Below the pieces are notes generated by a model. The model was given only the letters and a program-made list of their open reading frames with translations. It searched no databases and had not been told where the DNA came from. DNA of 64,000 nt from SHZI01 sp040080965 (lineage in GTDB: Bacteria > Pseudomonadota > Gammaproteobacteria > Steroidobacterales > GCA-2729495), in assembly GCA_040080965.1 (NCBI GenBank), contig JBEBHH010000010.1:1-64000 (forward strand), read 5' to 3'. Position numbers and translations under genes: made by a program. Shown piece after piece: positions 42,209 through 50,200 of this stretch. The stretch's first letter is position 1; each line of letters opens with the position of its first letter.

Positions 42209-44728
42209 TCAGAGTGCGGCGCCAAGGTACGTCGCAAGGCGCAGGATGTCGGCGAAGACACCGGCCGCGGTCACGGCGGGACCAGCTCCGGGACCCTGGA
42301 CCACCAGCGGATTCTCGCTGTAGCGCGCCGACGCGTACCGGACGATGTTGTCCGTCAGGTTGATGTGCGCAAACTGGTGCCCGGCCGGCAATGCTTCGAG
42401 GCGGACCGTGGCCGTGCCAGCCTGCCGATCGAGCCTGCCAACGTAGCGCAGGACCATGCCGACCGCAGCTGCCTTTGACCAGCGCTCCGCCATCGCGGCA
42501 TCGTGGGCAGGGAGCGCGTTCAGGAAGTCCTCCGGGGTACCGGCCTCCAGGCCGGCCGGAATCAGGCTCTCCACCACGAGATCCTTCATCTCGAGCCGCA
42601 TGCCCATTTCGCGACTGAGGATGATCAGCTTGCGCGCCACGTCCAGGCCGGAGAGGTCGTCCCGCGGATCGGGTTCCGTGTAACCGGCATCACGCGCCTC
42701 ACGCACGATGGTGGAAAACGGTCGGGTGCCGTCGAAGACATTGAACAGGTAGGCGAGTGTCCCCGAGAAAATGCCTTCGATGCTGCGGATCTCGTCGCCC
42801 GTCTCGCGCAGGTCCCGAAGCGTCCCGATGATGGGTAGCGCTGCGCCGACCGTGGTCTCGTAGAGAAAGCGCGTGTTGTGCCGGCGGCGCACGTCGTGAA
42901 GCTGGTCGTAGGCATAGAGCGGCCCGCTGGGGGCCTTCTTGTTGGGTGTCACGACATGAACGCCGCCACCCAGCCACTCCACGTAACGGGCGGCCACATC
43001 CTCGCTGGCGCTGCAGTCAACCACAACCGCGTGGGGCAGGTGCTCGGCGTGCACGTGGTTGGTGAACTGCGCCCAGTCCAGGGGAACCGACAGCCGCGCG
43101 AAATCCTCGCGCCACGTCGCAAGATCGATGGCACGGTCGCTCAGCAGCATCCGGCTCGAACCGGCAATGGCCCGGACGCGAAGGTCCAGGTTGAACTGGG
43201 ACTTCAGGCGGGGAATCTCGGTTGCCATCTGCTTCAACAGCACCTGGCCAACGTTGCCGGGGCCGATGATGCCTATCGAGATGGTCTCGGCTGACAGGTA
43301 GAAGCCGGAGTGAACCGCCCGCAGTGCCCGGGTGGAGTCCTGCCGGGCGATCACGGCGGAGATATTCCGTTCCGAGGAGCCCTGGGCGATCGCCATGACG
43401 TTGATTCCGGCGCTGCCCAAAGTACCGAGGAAGCGGCCGGCGATGCCCGGCATGCCGGCCATTCCATCGCCGACCACGGCAATCACGCTGCAGGGATTTT
43501 TCAGGGTCACGCTCTGGACCAGCCCCTGCTCCAGCTCCACGGCGAACGCGCGCTGCACCACCCGCTCCGCCTCCACGGCCATCCGGCTGGGAATGCCGAT
43601 GCAGATCGAGTGCTCTGAACTTGCCTGGGAGATGAGGATGACGGAGATGCTGGCCTCGCGCAGTGCGCCAAACAGTCGGTCGGCAGTGCCTGGAACGCCG
43701 ATCATCCCGGCGCCCTCGATGTTGAGAAGCGCCACGTCATCCACCGCCGTTACGCCCTTGATGGGCTGACGGGGATCGGACTTCGGTCCGATGAGGGAGC
43801 CCGGGGCCGAGGTGTTGAACGTGTTCCGGATCCAGATCGGAATGGCGCGCTGGACGGCGGGCGACATCGTCTGGGGGTGAATGACCTTCGCGCCGAAATA
43901 CGCGAGCTCCATGGCCTCGCTGTACGACAGCGCACTGATGATGGCCGCTTCCGGAACCCGGTTGGGGTCGGCGCTCATGACGCCGTCGACGTCCGTCCAG
44001 ATGGTGATCTTCTCTGCGTCCAGGAGCGCGCCGACAATCGACGCGGAGAAGTCGCTGCCGTTCCGGCCGAGGGTGGTCGGAAGGCCGTTCCGCTCGCTGG
44101 CAATGAATCCGGTGACGACGGCTATGCCGCGGGTGCCATCGGTGAAAATCCGGCGGGCATTGGCCCGCGACTCCTCCCACTGTACGGCGGGACCCATCTC
44201 GCCGCGCTCAATGACGATGAGCTCGCGGGCATCGACCCAGTGCACCTGGCGGCTGCCGGCAAAGGACCGGGCCCGCTCGGCGAGGTACGCCGACAGGAGC
44301 CGGGACGACCACAACTCGCCATAGCCCGAAATCAGGTCCCGGCTGCGCTCCCCTGCCTGCCGTACCAGCGTGATCGCCCGCAGCACATCGCGAACGTCGG
44401 CAAGGTCGGCCGCGAACGACCTGAGAATGTCGTCGGCGCCGGATTTCTGCTTGAGAAGCGCCGCGACGGTGGCGCGGTAACGCGTGGCTATTGCCTCCAT
44501 CCGCGCGGCCACGTCCGGCGCCGACTGCTCCGCCGCGGCAACCAGGCCCAGGAGGGCGTCGGTCGTCTTGGCCATGGCCGAAACAACGACGGCCTGTCGC
44601 GCCACGGGTTCATCGAGAAGGATGTCGGCCACCCGGCGGAAGCAGTCGGCGTCACCCAGGCTGGTGCCACCGAACTTGTGGACATGCCAACCGTCCCGGC
44701 TGGTCGGATTACTGGGTTTGGAAGTCAT
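42209..44728 (-). CDS. thrA: Bifunctional aspartokinase/homoserine dehydrogenase ThrA
   Basis: Catalyses the first and third steps from aspartate to threonine (839 aa, E. coli ThrA 820). Residues about 15-300 are the kinase (VHKFGGTSLGDADCF, GRNGSDFSASIVGALLDA). Two ACT domains follow at about 320-470 and should mediate threonine feedback. The dehydrogenase begins near 480 with GIIGPGNVGQVLLKQ and has TPNKKAPSGPLYAYDQL and GTLAYLFNVFDG. It is divergent from the HNH gene at 44840. Confidence 0.96.
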   Translation of the reverse strand: MTSKPSNPTSRDGWHVHKFGGTSLGDADCFRRVADILLDEPVARQAVVVSAMAKTTDALLGLVAAAEQSAPDVAARMEAIATRYRATVAALLKQKSGADDILRSFAADLADVRDVLRAITLVRQAGERSRDLISGYGELWSSRLLSAYLAERARSFAGSRQVHWVDARELIVIERGEMGPAVQWEESRANARRIFTDGTRGIAVVTGFIASERNGLPTTLGRNGSDFSASIVGALLDAEKITIWTDVDGVMSADPNRVPEAAIISALSYSEAMELAYFGAKVIHPQTMSPAVQRAIPIWIRNTFNTSAPGSLIGPKSDPRQPIKGVTAVDDVALLNIEGAGMIGVPGTADRLFGALREASISVILISQASSEHSICIGIPSRMAVEAERVVQRAFAVELEQGLVQSVTLKNPCSVIAVVGDGMAGMPGIAGRFLGTLGSAGINVMAIAQGSSERNISAVIARQDSTRALRAVHSGFYLSAETISIGIIGPGNVGQVLLKQMATEIPRLKSQFNLDLRVRAIAGSSRMLLSDRAIDLATWREDFARLSVPLDWAQFTNHVHAEHLPHAVVVDCSASEDVAARYVEWLGGGVHVVTPNKKAPSGPLYAYDQLHDVRRRHNTRFLYETTVGAALPIIGTLRDLRETGDEIRSIEGIFSGTLAYLFNVFDGTRPFSTIVREARDAGYTEPDPRDDLSGLDVARKLIILSREMGMRLEMKDLVVESLIPAGLEAGTPEDFLNALPAHDAAMAERWSKAAAVGMVLRYVGRLDRQAGTATVRLEALPAGHQFAHINLTDNIVRYASARYSENPLVVQGPGAGPAVTAAGVFADILRLATYLGAAL

Positions 44729-44824
44729 GGATGCGCCATCGCCGGATCAGGGAAAAACAGCGGCCAATGATACCTGTTCTGTTCTCCGGCTACAGGGGCC
44801 GGACCATCAGCCGGGGATGTGGGC

Positions 44825-44830
44825 TAGAAT
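44825..44830 (+). promoter_or_regulatory. Possible -10 element just before the HNH gene
   Basis: TAGAAT ends nine bases before the ATG at 44840. Transcription would start two or three bases from the start codon. No good -35 is seen and no ribosome site fits between, so this is another nearly leaderless candidate. Confidence 0.35.
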
Positions 44831-44839
44831 CATGAATCA

Positions 44840-45847
44840 ATGGCCAGGATCTTCATTGCCGCAGTCGAATCGCAACGTGACCGGTCGGACCTGGACCGGT
44901 CCGTCGGCGCGCCTATCGAACGCCAGCTGATCATCCGCAACTTCAGCGACGCCACCTATCCCGAACTCATCGACATCGAACGCCGGGGCCACGGCTTTTT
45001 TGCCTGGGGCCTGCGCGCGACCCCGCAGAACATCGAAAACTGGTTCCTGATGAGCGTCGGGGACTTCGTCCTCATCGGGCAGAAGGGCTCGTTCAGGCAG
45101 TACGCGAAGGTCCTGGGACGGTACGAAAATTCCAAGGCGGCACGGGCCATCTGGGGCGCCGAAAGCCCGGACGACGAGGTCCGGGAGTACCTGTTCTTCC
45201 TCTCCGAGCCCATCTCGCTTGGCCTGTCTTACGGTGAGCTTGCCGACTACCTCCAGGTGGATAGCGCGGAATTCTCGCGGGTGCCCGACGAGGCCATGGA
45301 CCGGATCGAGTCCGATTTCGGCAATGTCGAGCGGTTTGCCCGCCGGCGCCTGCTGAACACCGCCGTCGGCGGCCCGATCCTGGACATGAGCGGGATGATC
45401 CGCGTTTCCGAGCGCGACATGTCCCGGATGCAGCTCCTGGAGCCCCAGAACAGCAAGGATGGCCGGCAGGCCGTCATTGACACCATCATCAAACGGCGCG
45501 GTCACCCGACGTTTCGCCAGGCGCTGCTGGAGGCCTACGAGTACCGCTGTGCGATAACCAGCTTCAACGCGCCTGATGCGCTCGAGGCCACCTGCATCGT
45601 GCCGTTCCGGGGCAAGTTCACGCATCATCCCTCGAACGGCCTGCTACTCCGGGCGGACATCCACACGCTGTTCGACCTCGGCAAGATCGCGATCGACACC
45701 GGCACCATGTCGGTCGTGATGACCGACGACCTCATGCAGACCAACTACCGCATCCTCGCCGGCCGGCCGCTCCACTATCCGAAGGATGAATCCCACCGCC
45801 CCAGCAGCGAGGGGCTGGACCTCCATCGCAGGCTCGCGGGCCTCTGA
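44840..45847 (+). CDS. Possible EVE/PUA-like reader domain fused to an altered HNH domain
   Basis: A 335-aa protein. Residues about 50-135 (FFAWGLRATPQNIENWFLMS, GDFVLIGQKGSFRQYAKVLG, YLFFLSEP) look like an EVE/PUA-type fold, which in other proteins reads modified bases. Residues about 218-290 are an HNH_2-type domain: FRQALLEAYEYRCAIT, then EATCIVPF, then NGLLLRADIHTLFDLG. In this family EAxHIxPY supplies the first catalytic His; here it is Cys252. His262, Asn266 and His275 remain. The architecture suggests type IV restriction, but the missing His leaves activity in doubt. Neighbouring genes are housekeeping, so the defence role is inference. Confidence 0.6.
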   Translation: MARIFIAAVESQRDRSDLDRSVGAPIERQLIIRNFSDATYPELIDIERRGHGFFAWGLRATPQNIENWFLMSVGDFVLIGQKGSFRQYAKVLGRYENSKAARAIWGAESPDDEVREYLFFLSEPISLGLSYGELADYLQVDSAEFSRVPDEAMDRIESDFGNVERFARRRLLNTAVGGPILDMSGMIRVSERDMSRMQLLEPQNSKDGRQAVIDTIIKRRGHPTFRQALLEAYEYRCAITSFNAPDALEATCIVPFRGKFTHHPSNGLLLRADIHTLFDLGKIAIDTGTMSVVMTDDLMQTNYRILAGRPLHYPKDESHRPSSEGLDLHRRLAGL

Positions 45848-45858
45848 GCGCGGGCCGG

Positions 45859-45864
45859 TATACT
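45859..45864 (+). promoter_or_regulatory. Possible -10 element just before the ATPase gene
   Basis: TATACT ends seven bases before the ATG at 45872. It lies in the 24-bp gap after the HNH gene. The -35 region falls inside that gene's end and is GC-rich. Confidence 0.35.
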
Positions 45865-45871
45865 GCTACCC

Positions 45872-46723
45872 ATGCTGCTGACCCCCGAACAGTTTCTCGC
45901 CTGGCCGCGACGGGCGATCACCCTCCTCGGCATGTCAGGCGTCGGCAAGACAACCCTGGCCTACAAGCTGCCCCAGTCCACCTGGTTCCACTATTCCGGC
46001 GACTACAGGATAGGAACCAAGTACCTGGAGGAGCCGATCCTCGACAACATCAAGCACCAGGCCATGCAGGTGGACTTCCTGCGTGATCTCCTGCGCAGCG
46101 ACTCCATCTACATCGCCAGCAACATCACCGTGCACAACCTCAACCCGATCTCGACCTTCCTCGGCAAGGTTGGCGCGACGGCCCGTGGCGGGCTTTCCCT
46201 CGATGAGTTCAAGCGCCGCCAGCGGCTCCACGGGCAGGCTGAAGTCGCCGCCATGAAGGACGTCGCGGACTTCATCGTCAAGGCCAAGGAGATCTACGGC
46301 TACGACCACTTCCTGAATGACGCAGGCGGCAGCCTCTGCGAACTCGACGACCCGGGCATGCTGAAGGTGCTGGCGGATCACACCCTGGTCCTGTACCTCC
46401 GGGCCGGGGACGACATGGAGCAGGAACTGATACGCCGCGCCGCTGCCAACCCGAAGCCCCTGTTCTACCGGGAGGATTTCCTGGACCAGCAACTGAGGGC
46501 CTACCTCGACGAAACGGGTGAATCGACCGCGAACGAAATTGATCCCGACCGTTTCGTGCGCTGGATATTCCCAAGGCTGGTGCAACACCGCCGGCCGCGC
46601 TACGAGGCGCTGGCCAGCCGCCTCGGTTATACCGTCGATGCGCGGGAGATCGAGGGGCTGCGGGACGAGCAGGACTTCCTGCAGCTGGTCGTCGGCGCCA
46701 TCCGGCGCAGAAGCGAGGCATGA
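45872..46723 (+). CDS. P-loop ATPase/kinase-like protein of unknown function
   Basis: A 283-aa protein with Walker A GMSGVGKTT at residues 20-28, immediately after a hydrophobic strand (AITLLGMSG). The layout, with FHYSGDYRIGTKYL soon after, resembles small-molecule kinases such as shikimate kinase or nucleotide kinases. GYDHFLNDAGGSLCELDD and LVLYLRAGDDMEQELIRRA could supply Walker B-like elements. I do not recognise a named function. Its stop overlaps the next gene, a methyltransferase, by 4 bp (ATGA), so the two are translationally coupled. Confidence 0.75.
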   Translation: MLLTPEQFLAWPRRAITLLGMSGVGKTTLAYKLPQSTWFHYSGDYRIGTKYLEEPILDNIKHQAMQVDFLRDLLRSDSIYIASNITVHNLNPISTFLGKVGATARGGLSLDEFKRRQRLHGQAEVAAMKDVADFIVKAKEIYGYDHFLNDAGGSLCELDDPGMLKVLADHTLVLYLRAGDDMEQELIRRAAANPKPLFYREDFLDQQLRAYLDETGESTANEIDPDRFVRWIFPRLVQHRRPRYEALASRLGYTVDAREIEGLRDEQDFLQLVVGAIRRRSEA

Positions 46724-47331
46724 GCTTCTACGCCGACCGGATCATGCCCCGCCTGATTGCAGCGGGGATGCAGAACAAGGCGATGAACAGGTACCGGCCG
46801 CGAATCCCGCCACTGGCGACGGGACGCGTGCTGGAGGTCGGAATCGGTTCCGGCCTCAATCTCCCCTACTACACCCGCGAAGTCACCCGGATCTTCGGGC
46901 TCGAACCCTCCCGGCTCCTGCGTGAGCAGGCCGAAGCCGCCGCCAGCTCGGCCCCCTGCCCGGTGGAACTGCTATCGGCCGGCGCAGAGAGCATCCCGCT
47001 GGAATCCGGCAGCGTGGATACCGTGGTCAGCACCTGGACCCTGTGCTCCATTCCCGACCTCGGCGCCGCCCTGGCCGAGATGCGCCGGGTCCTCCGACCC
47101 GGTGGAAAACTGCTGTTCCTCGAGCACGGCCGGGCGCCGGATCCGGCTGTCAGCCGGTGGCAGGATCGCCTCGCGCCGGTGTTCCGGGGACTGGCGGGCT
47201 GCAATCCGAACCGGCAGATCGACACCAGCATCATGGAGGCCGGCTTCCGGATGCTCGAGATCGAGCGGGCCTACCTGGACGGCCCCCGGTTCATCTCGTG
47301 GCATTTCATTGGCCAGGCCGTGACCACCTGA
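46720..47331 (+). CDS. Class I SAM-dependent methyltransferase
   Basis: A 203-aa methyltransferase of the Methyltransf_11 type. Motif I is VLEVGIGSGLNLPYY, with the acidic post-motif GLEPSR. Motif II region is SVDTVVSTWTLCSIPD, then LRPGGKLLFLEHGRAPD. FLEHG and LAGGCNPNRxxxxxI-type residues (LAGCNPNRQIDTSI) resemble a bacterial relative of METTL7 proteins. Substrate is unknown. It is coupled to the upstream ATPase gene. Confidence 0.85.
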   Translation: MSFYADRIMPRLIAAGMQNKAMNRYRPRIPPLATGRVLEVGIGSGLNLPYYTREVTRIFGLEPSRLLREQAEAAASSAPCPVELLSAGAESIPLESGSVDTVVSTWTLCSIPDLGAALAEMRRVLRPGGKLLFLEHGRAPDPAVSRWQDRLAPVFRGLAGCNPNRQIDTSIMEAGFRMLEIERAYLDGPRFISWHFIGQAVTT

Positions 47332-47465
47332 CGCTTCCGCGCCGCCGGCCATGACACCGCCGCCGGGGAACTGGCAGAATGGCCTGCCACTGCGCCCCGA
47401 CAACAAGCCAGCGAACATAATCAGTTCCGGTCGCCATCGCGAGCACCCCACATGAAGGCCTCCCC

Positions 47466-48674
47466 ATGACCACGACCCCGGGGCAACGCCCCCTCGACGG
47501 CTACCGCGTCCTCGAAATGGGCCAGCTGCTGGCCGGCCCCTTCGCCGCCAGCATGCTCGCCTACTTTGGCGCCGAGGTGATCAAGATCGAGCCGCCCGGC
47601 ACCGGCGACCCCATTCGCACCTGGCGGGTGATGAAGGACGGAGTCTCCCTCTGGTGGCACAGCCTCGGGCGCAACAAGAAATCAGTGACGCTCGACCTGC
47701 GCAACCCGAAGGGCCGCGCAATGGCCCGCGAACTCGCGCTCAAATCGGACATCCTCGTGGAGAACTTCCGCCCCGGCACGCTCGAGAAGTGGGGCCTGGG
47801 CCCGGCCGACCTGTGGCAGAAGAATCCGGGCCTCATCTACGGCCGGATTTCCGGCTACGGGCAGAACGGGCCCTACGCCTCAAAGCCCGGCTTCGCCTCG
47901 GTCTGCGAGGGCGTCGGCGGATTCCGGTACGTCAACGGCTTTCCAGGCGACGCCCCCGTGCGGCCGAACCTCAGCATTGGCGACACGCTCGCCGGGATCC
48001 ACTGCGTGATCGGCGTCCTGCTGGCGGCCATCCAGCGCTCGCGGGATCCCCAGAAGCGGGGGCAGGTGATCGACGCGGCGCTTTACGAGTCGGTGTTCAA
48101 CCTCATGGAAGGCGTTGTTCCCGAGTATTCCGGTGCCGGGGTGGTTCGCGAGCCCTCGGGCTCCACGCTCACTGGCATCGTTCCCACCAATACCTACCGG
48201 TGCAAGGACGGCAAGTTCGTGATCATCGGCGGCAATGGTGATTCCATCTACAAGCGCCTGATGCAGGCCATCGGGCGGCCGGAGCTGGGCGACGATCCAC
48301 GCATGGCGAACAACGCCGGACGCGTCATCCACGAGAAGGAACTGGATCAGGCCATCGGGGCCTGGACCGGCTCCCTGACGGCCGCCGACGTACTCGACGT
48401 CCTCGGCAAGGCCGATGTCCCGTCGGGTCCCATCTACAGCGTCGTGGACATGCTGGCGGACCCCCATTTCAATGCGCGGGGACTGTTCGAGGAAGTCCAG
48501 GTCAACGGCCAGCCGCTGAAGATCCCGGCGATGATGCCGTTCCTCAGTGAGACGCCGGGCCGCACCGACTGGCCGGGCCCGACCGTCGGCGCCCACAACG
48601 AGGAAGTCCTTGGCAGCCTTCTCGGCTACGGCGCCGACGAACTCGCGGCGCTGTCCCGGGACGGAGTGATCTGA
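47466..48674 (+). CDS. Class III (CaiB/BaiF) CoA-transferase
   Basis: Transfers CoA between carboxylic acids through an aspartyl-CoA thioester (402 aa). Family landmarks: YRVLEMGQLLAGPFAASMLA, GAEVIKIEPPGTGDPIR, LVENFRPGTLEKWGLG and RISGYGQNGPY. The catalytic Asp lies in LSIGDTLAGIHC. The substrate pair cannot be read from sequence. It is followed 16 bp later by a UbiD-type decarboxylase, suggesting that the acid is activated to a CoA ester and decarboxylated. The 134 bp before it contain nothing else recognised. Confidence 0.9.
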   Translation: MTTTPGQRPLDGYRVLEMGQLLAGPFAASMLAYFGAEVIKIEPPGTGDPIRTWRVMKDGVSLWWHSLGRNKKSVTLDLRNPKGRAMARELALKSDILVENFRPGTLEKWGLGPADLWQKNPGLIYGRISGYGQNGPYASKPGFASVCEGVGGFRYVNGFPGDAPVRPNLSIGDTLAGIHCVIGVLLAAIQRSRDPQKRGQVIDAALYESVFNLMEGVVPEYSGAGVVREPSGSTLTGIVPTNTYRCKDGKFVIIGGNGDSIYKRLMQAIGRPELGDDPRMANNAGRVIHEKELDQAIGAWTGSLTAADVLDVLGKADVPSGPIYSVVDMLADPHFNARGLFEEVQVNGQPLKIPAMMPFLSETPGRTDWPGPTVGAHNEEVLGSLLGYGADELAALSRDGVI

Positions 48675-48690
48675 GCGCGGCATTGGCCTG

Positions 48691-50175
48691 ATGTCCCAAC
48701 CGACCGGTCCATTCGACTCGCTCAGGGAGTATGTGCACGCCCTCGAGGCGCGTGGGCGACTGCTCCGGATCGATGCCATGGACCAGGACCGGTTCGAGGC
48801 CACCGGCTTCGCGTACCGGATGATCGAGGAGCTCGGATACCACGCAGCGCCTGCCTTCCTGATCGACAAGGTCAGGACCGGTGGCCGCTGGCTCGACGGC
48901 CCGGTCCTTGGCAATCTGTATCCGGGCTGGTTGTCCGAGGCGCTCGCCTACGGTGTTCCGGACGTGGCCAGCGACGACCGTAACCTCTACCGGGCCACCC
49001 GCGAGCACCTGGCCACCAAGCTCGGCGCAGACGGCCGCTGGCCCCGCATTCCACCGCGGGAAGTCGCGCGCGACGGCGCCCCGGTCAAGGAAGTCATCGC
49101 GAGGGACGCCGATGCCGACCTTTTGCGTTTCCCGTGGTTGCAGACCAACCCGGGTGATGCCGGCCCCTACATCACCGCCGGCACGGTCTTCATGGAAGAC
49201 CCCGAATTGGGCCGCAACGTGGCCACGTACCGGTGCCAGGTAAAGGGCGCCAGGAAGATCGGCGTCAATTGCGAGATCGGCCAGCACGGCTGGAACTTCA
49301 TCCAGCGGGCGAAGAAGCGCGGCGAGCCAACCCTGCCCGCAGCAGTCGTCATCGGCGTAGACCCGATAACATTTTCCATCGGCACGTCGAAGCTCGCGGG
49401 CCTCGGCGAGGATGAGCTTGCAATCGCCGGCGGGCTGCGCGGGCGGCCCGTGGACCTGGTGTCCTGCGAAACCAGCAGCGTGCGCGTGCCGGCGCTGGCC
49501 GAGCTCGTGATCGAGGGCGACATCCCCACCGACCAGGGCGAGGAAGAAGGGCCCTACGGCGAAGTCTACGGGTACATGGGCCTGAAGAAGCCGTGGAACT
49601 TCTTCATGAACGTCAGGGCAATCACCCATCGCCGCAAGCCCTGGCTCGTCAACGCCTTTGCGGGCGTGACCAAGCTGACGATGAGCATGCCCCAGGCGGT
49701 CGCCAACTTCGTCCACTACAGGAAGCTGATGCCGAATCTGGTGGACCTGTACCGGCCCGTGGAGACCAACGGCGTCGTGCTGATCAGCATCGACAAGCGC
49801 CTTCCCGGCGACGGGATGATCGCCGGCCAGCACCTGGCCGCCGGCGACATGTTCAGCAAGGCGATCATCGTCGTCGACAAGGATATCGACCTGCATAACA
49901 AGGAGCAGATCTTCCATGCCCTCGGCACCCGGTGGCAGCCCAGTCCCGCTTCGCTGCTGATTCCCCAGACCAAGGGTTTCCCGCTGGACCCCAGCGCGCC
50001 GACGCGCTGGGTCACGAGCAAGATGGTGATCGACGCCACCCGCCAGCTGCCCGCCGAGGGCGGCCCCGAGAAGTGGCCTGCCGTGTCACGGGTGCTCCTG
50101 AACGAGCAGAGCCCGGATACGGATGCGCTGGTCGACAGTCGCTGGGCGGACTACTGGAAGGACTGGAAGAACTGA
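48691..50175 (+). CDS. UbiD-family decarboxylase (prenylated-FMN dependent)
   Basis: A 494-aa member of the UbiD family, which use prenylated FMN to decarboxylate aromatic or alpha,beta-unsaturated acids. Matching segments are FPWLQTNPGDAGPYITAG, NVATYRCQVKGARKIGVNC, VIEGDIPTDQGEEEGPYGE and GYMG. The EGPYGE Glu is part of the family catalytic set. UbiD of ubiquinone synthesis is also about 490 aa, but the adjacency to a CoA-transferase and the sequence style favour a catabolic paralog. No UbiX is in the window. Confidence 0.88.
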   Translation: MSQPTGPFDSLREYVHALEARGRLLRIDAMDQDRFEATGFAYRMIEELGYHAAPAFLIDKVRTGGRWLDGPVLGNLYPGWLSEALAYGVPDVASDDRNLYRATREHLATKLGADGRWPRIPPREVARDGAPVKEVIARDADADLLRFPWLQTNPGDAGPYITAGTVFMEDPELGRNVATYRCQVKGARKIGVNCEIGQHGWNFIQRAKKRGEPTLPAAVVIGVDPITFSIGTSKLAGLGEDELAIAGGLRGRPVDLVSCETSSVRVPALAELVIEGDIPTDQGEEEGPYGEVYGYMGLKKPWNFFMNVRAITHRRKPWLVNAFAGVTKLTMSMPQAVANFVHYRKLMPNLVDLYRPVETNGVVLISIDKRLPGDGMIAGQHLAAGDMFSKAIIVVDKDIDLHNKEQIFHALGTRWQPSPASLLIPQTKGFPLDPSAPTRWVTSKMVIDATRQLPAEGGPEKWPAVSRVLLNEQSPDTDALVDSRWADYWKDWKN

Positions 50176-50200
50176 GGGTGTCGCCGCCTGGGGGACGCAT

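Noticed and set aside
44840..47331. A defence island around the HNH gene
   Set aside because: Only one gene has a defence-like domain, its active site is altered, and both flanks are housekeeping or metabolic.
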